A DNA stretch of 9,386 nt from Actinomycetes bacterium (GTDB lineage: Bacteria; Actinomycetota; CALGFH01). Position numbers and translations under genes: made by a program. Location: NCBI GenBank assembly GCA_030146615.1, contig JASLBL010000282.1:1-9386 (forward strand), given 5' to 3'. Positions 5,837 through 9,386 of the stretch are shown here, one piece after another. Each line of letters begins with the position of its first letter. The first letter of the stretch is position 1. The notes beneath the pieces are model-generated. The model saw nothing but the letters and a program-made list of their open reading frames with translations, was not told the DNA's origin and ran no database searches.

Positions 5837-6733
5837 GTGAGCGACCGGGTCCCGATCACCCACCCGGAGAAGGTCCTGTTCCCGGCCGACGGGATCACCA
5901 AGGGCGACCTGGTCGCCTACTACCGGGCGGTCGCCGGGAGGATGCTCCCGCTGGTCGACGGGCGCCCGGTCACCCTGCAGCGGTTCCCGGACGGGATCGG
6001 CCGCGGCGGGTTCCTCCAGAAGCAGGTCGGCCGGCACTTCCCCGACTGGATCGAGCGGGTGACCGCGCCCAACCGCCGCACCCGGCAGGCCACCGTCCGC
6101 GAGGAGGTCACCTACGCCGTCTGCCGGACCGCCGACGACCTCGCCTACCTGGCCAACCAGGGCTGCATCACCCCGCACGTCTGGCTCAGCCGCGCCCCCG
6201 ACATCCACCACCCCGACCAGATGGTCTTCGACCTCGACCCGGCATCCGACGACCTGGGGCCCCTCCGGCTGGCCGCGGCCAGCCTGCGCACCCTCCTCAC
6301 CGAGATCGGGCTGGCCTCCTTCCTCAAGTCCAGCGGGTCCCGCGGCCTGCACGTGGTCGTGCCGCTGGTCCCGGCGGCCGAGACCGACGCCGTGAAGGTG
6401 TTCAGCGTGGCCGTGGCCGAGGCCCTGGCCGCCCGCCACCCCGACGACTTCACCACCGAGGGCCGCATCGCCAAGCGGCACGGCCGGCTGTACCTGGATA
6501 TCGGCCGCAACGGCTACGCCCAGACCATGGCCGCCCCCTACGCCGTCCGGGCCAAGCCGGGGGCGCCCGTCTCAGTCCCGCTCGACTGGTCGGAGCTGGA
6601 CGACTGGGCCCCCGGGCAGCACACCCTGCGAACCATCGACGACCGGCTCGCCCGCCCCGACCCCTGGGCCGGCATGGACGCGGCCGCGACCCGGCTCGGC
6701 CAGGCCGGGGCCCGCCTGGCCGCTCTCGGCTGA
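5837..6733 (+). CDS. ligD: Stand-alone LigD-type polymerase (PolDom, archaeo-eukaryotic primase family)
   Basis: A 298-residue protein matching the LigD polymerase domain alone, with no ligase or phosphoesterase domain. It opens with ITHPEKVLFP (7-16). The catalytic metal motif MVFDLDP (129-135) supplies D132 and D134. SSGSRGLHVVVPL (165-177) is the nucleotide-binding motif, and YLDIGRNGYAQT (219-230) supplies D221 followed by the conserved APYAVRAKPGAPVSVPLDW stretch. Such enzymes add ribonucleotides or deoxynucleotides at broken DNA ends during non-homologous end joining and gap repair. Neither a Ku nor a ligase gene is in view. The GTG at 5837 was chosen because homology begins there and the upstream frame overlaps the Clp_N gene; no good Shine-Dalgarno is seen, so it may be translationally coupled to the Clp_N gene 13 bases before. 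Its 3' end overlaps the convergent methyltransferase frame. Confidence 0.93.
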   Translation: MSDRVPITHPEKVLFPADGITKGDLVAYYRAVAGRMLPLVDGRPVTLQRFPDGIGRGGFLQKQVGRHFPDWIERVTAPNRRTRQATVREEVTYAVCRTADDLAYLANQGCITPHVWLSRAPDIHHPDQMVFDLDPASDDLGPLRLAAASLRTLLTEIGLASFLKSSGSRGLHVVVPLVPAAETDAVKVFSVAVAEALAARHPDDFTTEGRIAKRHGRLYLDIGRNGYAQTMAAPYAVRAKPGAPVSVPLDWSELDDWAPGQHTLRTIDDRLARPDPWAGMDAAATRLGQAGARLAALG

Positions 6734-7366
6734 GCCGACCCGGCTCGCCTCCAGCCGCCAGGCCGGGCGCCGGGTGCCAGCGCCAAGGCGCTTGCCCCAG
6801 GTCGAGCGGCTGGCGGCGACGTCGTCCGGGGTGGCCGGCCGCACTCTGGTCACGGCCAGCCCCTGACGGGCGTAGGCGCCGGCCAGGGCGGCCAGGGCCG
6901 GCCGGTCGATCGGCCCGACCCCGGCGCCGCGGTCGCGGTCGGTCGAGGACACCAGCATCGACAGGGTCCCCCCCGGGCGCAGGACCCGGGCCAGCCCAGC
7001 CAGCATCGCCGGGTTGGCGGTCAGCAGGCCGCGCAGCAGCGAGCCCCACGGGAAGTGGACGGTGACCAGGTCGGCCAGCCCGTCCAGGTCCGTCGGCAGC
7101 GCCTCGGCGGCCGCCACCACGAACAGCGCGTTGGGCAGGCCGCCCCGCTCGGGCCGGCGTGCGGCCCGCCGCGACGCCTCGGCCATGGCGGTGGCGCTGG
7201 CGTCGACGCCGACGACCAGCCGGTCCGGCTCGGCAGCCGCGGCGGCCAGCACGAAGCGGCCGTCACCGGTCCCGAGGTCGATGGTCGCCGCCCGGTGGCG
7301 GGCGGCGAGATCTACGAGTTAGCCGACGTCCACGTCCTGCACACGCCGGCCGGCAACCGTCAGCAT
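6572..7366 (-). pseudogene. KamB/NpmA-like 16S rRNA (A1408) methyltransferase gene with an in-frame stop
   Basis: From ATG 7366 the minus strand reads MLTVAGRRVQDVDVG, then TAA (7321-7319, codon 16), then continues in the same frame as a complete SAM methyltransferase. Motifs are DLGTGDGRF (30-38, motif I), VVGVDA (51-56), GGLPNALF (75-82), FPWGSLLRG (105-113, W107) and STWGKRLG (188-195, W190). The two tryptophans correspond to the pair that holds A1408 in KamB/NpmA, enzymes that give aminoglycoside resistance. One change, GAA to TAA, would explain the break. Restart at GTG 7252 would lose motif I. Family homology ends near residue 210 (about position 6737), yet the frame runs to 6572, adding some 50 residues antisense to the polymerase gene. 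AGAGGGG lies ten bases before the ATG. The gene follows the EamA gene by 63 bases. A sequencing error cannot be excluded. Confidence 0.8.
6732..6746. terminator. Small GC-rich inverted repeat at the convergent gene ends
   Basis: GAGCCG (6732-6737), a three-base loop and CGGCTC (6741-6746) form a perfect 6-bp stem overlapping the polymerase TGA stop (6731-6733). There is no T-tract on either side. It could act as a weak bidirectional terminator between convergent genes, or be chance. Confidence 0.25.
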
Positions 7367-7429
7367 GAGCTTCTCGCCCCTCTCGTCGCCTGGTCCTGTC
7401 CCCCTACAGTCTCGGCGGGTCGGCTGGCG

Positions 7430-8335
7430 TTACAGCCGCCTCGAGGTCAGCCAGGCCCCGGCCACCACCAGGGCGGTGCCGGCCAGGGCGGCCGGGGCGA
7501 CCCGCTCGCCGAGCAGCAGCACGCCGAGCGCGATCGCCACCACCGGGATGAAGTAGGTGGCCACCGCCCCCCGGGGCCCGCCGACCCGGCCGACCAGGGT
7601 GGTCATGAGGACGAAGGCGACCCCGGTCCCGAGCACCCCAAGGGGCACCATGGCCAGCACCGGCGGCCAGGCGAAGGAGGAGTCGCGTAGGCCCCAGAGC
7701 CCGAACGGCAGCAGCAGGACCAGCGCGGCCAACTGGGCCCGGAGCAGCACCGGGAGGGCGCCGTAGCGCTGCTGGAGGGGCACCGCCAGGTTGACGGCCA
7801 GGCCGTACAGCACCACCGCGAGCACGACCAGGCCGGCGCCGAGCGTGGTCGCCCGCGACCTCTGGAGCTGCGGCCAGGAGATGGCCAGGACGCCCGCGAA
7901 CCCGATCAGCAGGCCGACGGCGTGGACCCGGGGGAGGGGGCGGCGCAGCAGCACCACCGCCCAGGCGGCCCCGGCCAGGGGCACGGCGCCGTTCAGCATG
8001 CCGGCCACCGAGGAGTCGATCCACTGCTGAGCGACCGGGAACAGGATCAGCGGCAGCCCGGCCCAGATGACCCCGAGGAAGGCGACCCGCACCCGGTCCT
8101 CCCGCCCGATCGACCGCCGCGCCGCCGGGACCAGCGCCAGCGCCGCCACCCCGAGCGCGACCCTGGCGACCGCGATCACCCCGGGGGCCAGCGCCTCCAG
8201 CCCGACGTCGATGAACAGGAACGACGAGCCCCAGATGAGGGCGATGCTGGCCAGCAGCCCCCACTCCCGCACCCCGAAGGCCTCGGTGCGGCTCCCGCTC
8301 CCCGTCTCCAGCAGTGGCCTACGCATCATGGCCAT
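7430..8335 (-). CDS. EamA/DMT-family transporter
   Basis: A 301-residue inner-membrane protein of the drug/metabolite transporter superfamily, with about ten hydrophobic segments arranged as two EamA repeats (about 25-153 and 164-297). Typical landmarks are IWGSSF near the start of helix 1 (34-39) and the last-repeat segment PVVAIALGVLLLGE (264-277). Such proteins export metabolites, amino acids or drugs; the substrate cannot be read from sequence. Three in-frame ATGs (8335, 8329, 8326) could serve as the start and none has a good Shine-Dalgarno. A later GTG at residue 22, with GAGG eight bases upstream, is also possible, because the first 21 residues are not hydrophobic. The methyltransferase pseudogene follows 63 bases downstream on the same strand, probably in one transcript. 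It diverges from the second VOC gene across only 23 bases. Confidence 0.92.
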   Translation of the reverse strand: MAMMRRPLLETGSGSRTEAFGVREWGLLASIALIWGSSFLFIDVGLEALAPGVIAVARVALGVAALALVPAARRSIGREDRVRVAFLGVIWAGLPLILFPVAQQWIDSSVAGMLNGAVPLAGAAWAVVLLRRPLPRVHAVGLLIGFAGVLAISWPQLQRSRATTLGAGLVVLAVVLYGLAVNLAVPLQQRYGALPVLLRAQLAALVLLLPFGLWGLRDSSFAWPPVLAMVPLGVLGTGVAFVLMTTLVGRVGGPRGAVATYFIPVVAIALGVLLLGERVAPAALAGTALVVAGAWLTSRRL

Positions 8336-8358
8336 CGTGCCACTGGTTGAATGTGCCC

Positions 8359-8724
8359 ATGTTCATCAAGAACCTGACCTTCGACTGCGAGGACGCCCTC
8401 CGGGTGGCCCGCTTCTGGGCGGCGGCCCTCGGCTCGGACGTCGACGAGGACTCCACCTCCGAGCGGGCCTCTGTCGAGGCGCCCGGCTGGGGCGGCCCCA
8501 ACATCTGGTTCCGGGGAGGCCGCGGCCCCAAGCGGGCGGCCAACCGGCTGCACCTCGACCTGCGCGCCCTGACCAGCATGGACAAGGAGGTGGAGCGGCT
8601 GGTCGGGCTCGGGGCGACGGTGGTGGAGCGGTTCGAGGACATCACCGTGCTGCGCGACCCCGAGGGGAACGAGCTGTGCGTCGAGCCGGGCCCAGGCGAC
8701 CCTCACCCGGCCTCGGGACGCTGA
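8359..8724 (+). CDS. Glyoxalase_6-like VOC-superfamily protein
   Basis: A 121-residue protein starting MFIKNLTFDC, with ALRVARFWAAALG (13-25) as the first helix, NRLHLDLRA (62-70) and DPEGNELCVE (100-109), the usual pattern of the Glyoxalase_6 branch of the VOC fold. H65 and E105 sit at metal-ligand positions, but the first-strand position expected to carry a His holds an acidic or polar residue, so metal binding and catalysis are uncertain. It differs clearly from the VOC protein at 4508-4891. ATG 8359 is preferred because homology starts there; an in-frame ATG at 8314 would add 15 residues overlapping the divergent EamA gene. No clear ribosome binding site is seen. Its last 83 bases overlap the convergent MFS gene. 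Confidence 0.86.
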   Translation: MFIKNLTFDCEDALRVARFWAAALGSDVDEDSTSERASVEAPGWGGPNIWFRGGRGPKRAANRLHLDLRALTSMDKEVERLVGLGATVVERFEDITVLRDPEGNELCVEPGPGDPHPASGR

Positions 8725-9386
8725 CCGGCACCGCCTGGGCCGGCCGGGGGAGGCGGAGCGCGGCCAGCAGGCCGAGCAGGCACAGGGTCGCGGCGGCCAG
8801 GAACCCGGCGTGGTACCCGGCCACCAGCTCGACCGAGGTCGGCGGGCCGTCTCCGGCCAGCCCGTTGGTGCGAGCCGCGGCCACAGTGGCCAGGACGGCC
8901 AGGGCGACGGCGTTGCCGACCTGCTGGGCGGTGTTGAACAGGCCCGAGGCGAGCCCCGACTGGTCGCCGGCGCCGTCGACGGCTGCCGCCGTCAGGGGGA
9001 CCCAGGCGATCGGGGCGCCCGCCCCGACCAGGACGAAGCCGGGCGCGACCCCGATCAGGAAGCCGTCGCCCGGGCCCGCTTCGAGCAGGAGGAGCAGCCC
9101 GGCCGCCTGGAGCAGCAGCCCGCCGGCGGCCACGGGCCGGCGCCCGTACCGGCCGGCCAGGAACGAGGCGGCCGGGCTGGCCGCGACCACCGGCAGCGAC
9201 AGCACCAGGTAGGCCAGGCCGGTCTCCAGGGCGGTGAAGCCGAGCACCCGCTGGAGGTGCAGCGTGCCCAGGAACAGCAGGGCCCCGAGGCCGACCGGCA
9301 GGGTAGCGGCGGCCAGGGTGGCGGGCGGCATCCCCGGGCGGCGCAGCAGCTCGAGGCGGACCAGCGGCGCAGCCCGGCGCCGCTGG
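8642..9386 (-). CDS. DHA2-type MFS drug exporter, C-terminal part only
   Basis: The minus-strand frame is open from the right window edge (9385, codon-aligned) to TGA at 8644-8642, giving about 248 residues. The N-terminal half lies beyond the window; ATG 9331 is internal, since the preceding in-frame residues PLVRLELLRRPGM match the loop that follows the central helices of 14-helix exporters. About six membrane segments are visible, including the family-typical SGLASGLFNTAQQVGNAVA region in the penultimate helix. This matches EmrB/QacA-type proton-driven multidrug exporters. The last 35 or so residues are Arg/Pro/Gly-rich, not membrane-like, and their end is read antisense to the VOC gene, so the tail may be a run-on. 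Substrate unknown. Confidence 0.9.
   Translation of the reverse strand, partial: QRRRAAPLVRLELLRRPGMPPATLAAATLPVGLGALLFLGTLHLQRVLGFTALETGLAYLVLSLPVVAASPAASFLAGRYGRRPVAAGGLLLQAAGLLLLLEAGPGDGFLIGVAPGFVLVGAGAPIAWVPLTAAAVDGAGDQSGLASGLFNTAQQVGNAVALAVLATVAAARTNGLAGDGPPTSVELVAGYHAGFLAAATLCLLGLLAALRLPRPAQAVPVSVPRPGEGRLGPARRTARSPRGRAAR

Noticed and set aside
4897..6481. Minus-strand open frames at 4897-5901 and 5804-6481
   Set aside because: They are antisense to the Clp_N and polymerase genes, with low-complexity translations and no recognisable domain.
8725..9212. Continuation of a plus-strand open frame (8067-9212) beyond the VOC gene
   Set aside because: It is antisense to the MFS transporter, whose membrane helices and family motif are clear on the minus strand.

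Overview
The window is very GC-rich (hand-counted 60-base lines are mostly above 70% G+C) and densely packed with short or negative gene spacings. It carries gene families common in soil actinobacteria: a class III cyclase/STAND ATPase/TPR fusion, a stand-alone LigD-type polymerase, tandem Clp_N repeats, a KamB/NpmA-like 16S rRNA methyltransferase and DHA2-type efflux. An actinomycetotal chromosome, possibly from an uncultured lineage, is the best guess. No tRNA, rRNA, CRISPR array or insertion sequence was seen.

Layout. (1) Positions 1-4379, minus strand: a two-gene unit read right to left. The first gene encodes an 867-residue cyclase-like/NB-ARC ATPase/TPR signalling protein. The second encodes a UvrA2-class ABC ATPase, joined to the first by an ATGA stop/start overlap and cut by the left window edge. 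(2) Positions 4380-4507: a short divergent intergenic region with a possible minus-strand -10 box and a strong plus-strand ribosome binding site. (3) Positions 4508-6733, plus strand: a VOC-fold metalloprotein, a two-repeat Clp_N protein with an unrecognised beta-rich C-terminal domain, and a LigD-type polymerase domain protein. The Clp_N gene is preceded by a perfect 7-bp inverted repeat with the Shine-Dalgarno in its loop. (4) Positions 6572-8335, minus strand: an EamA/DMT transporter followed by a KamB/NpmA-like methyltransferase gene that has an in-frame TAA at codon 16 and a run-on 3' end antisense to the polymerase gene. (5) Positions 8359-8724, plus strand: a Glyoxalase_6-like VOC protein, convergent with and overlapping (6) the C-terminal half of a DHA2-type MFS exporter at 8642-9386, cut by the right window edge.

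How the genes fit together. Many belong to families that deal with DNA damage or toxic small molecules: UvrA2, LigD polymerase, VOC proteins, an rRNA methyltransferase and two exporters. That is a family-level association; nothing in the sequence proves a common regulon. The points most worth a second look are the coupled cyclase-STAND/UvrA2 pair, the broken methyltransferase gene, the hairpin or operator before the Clp_N gene, and the Clp_N/polymerase pairing.
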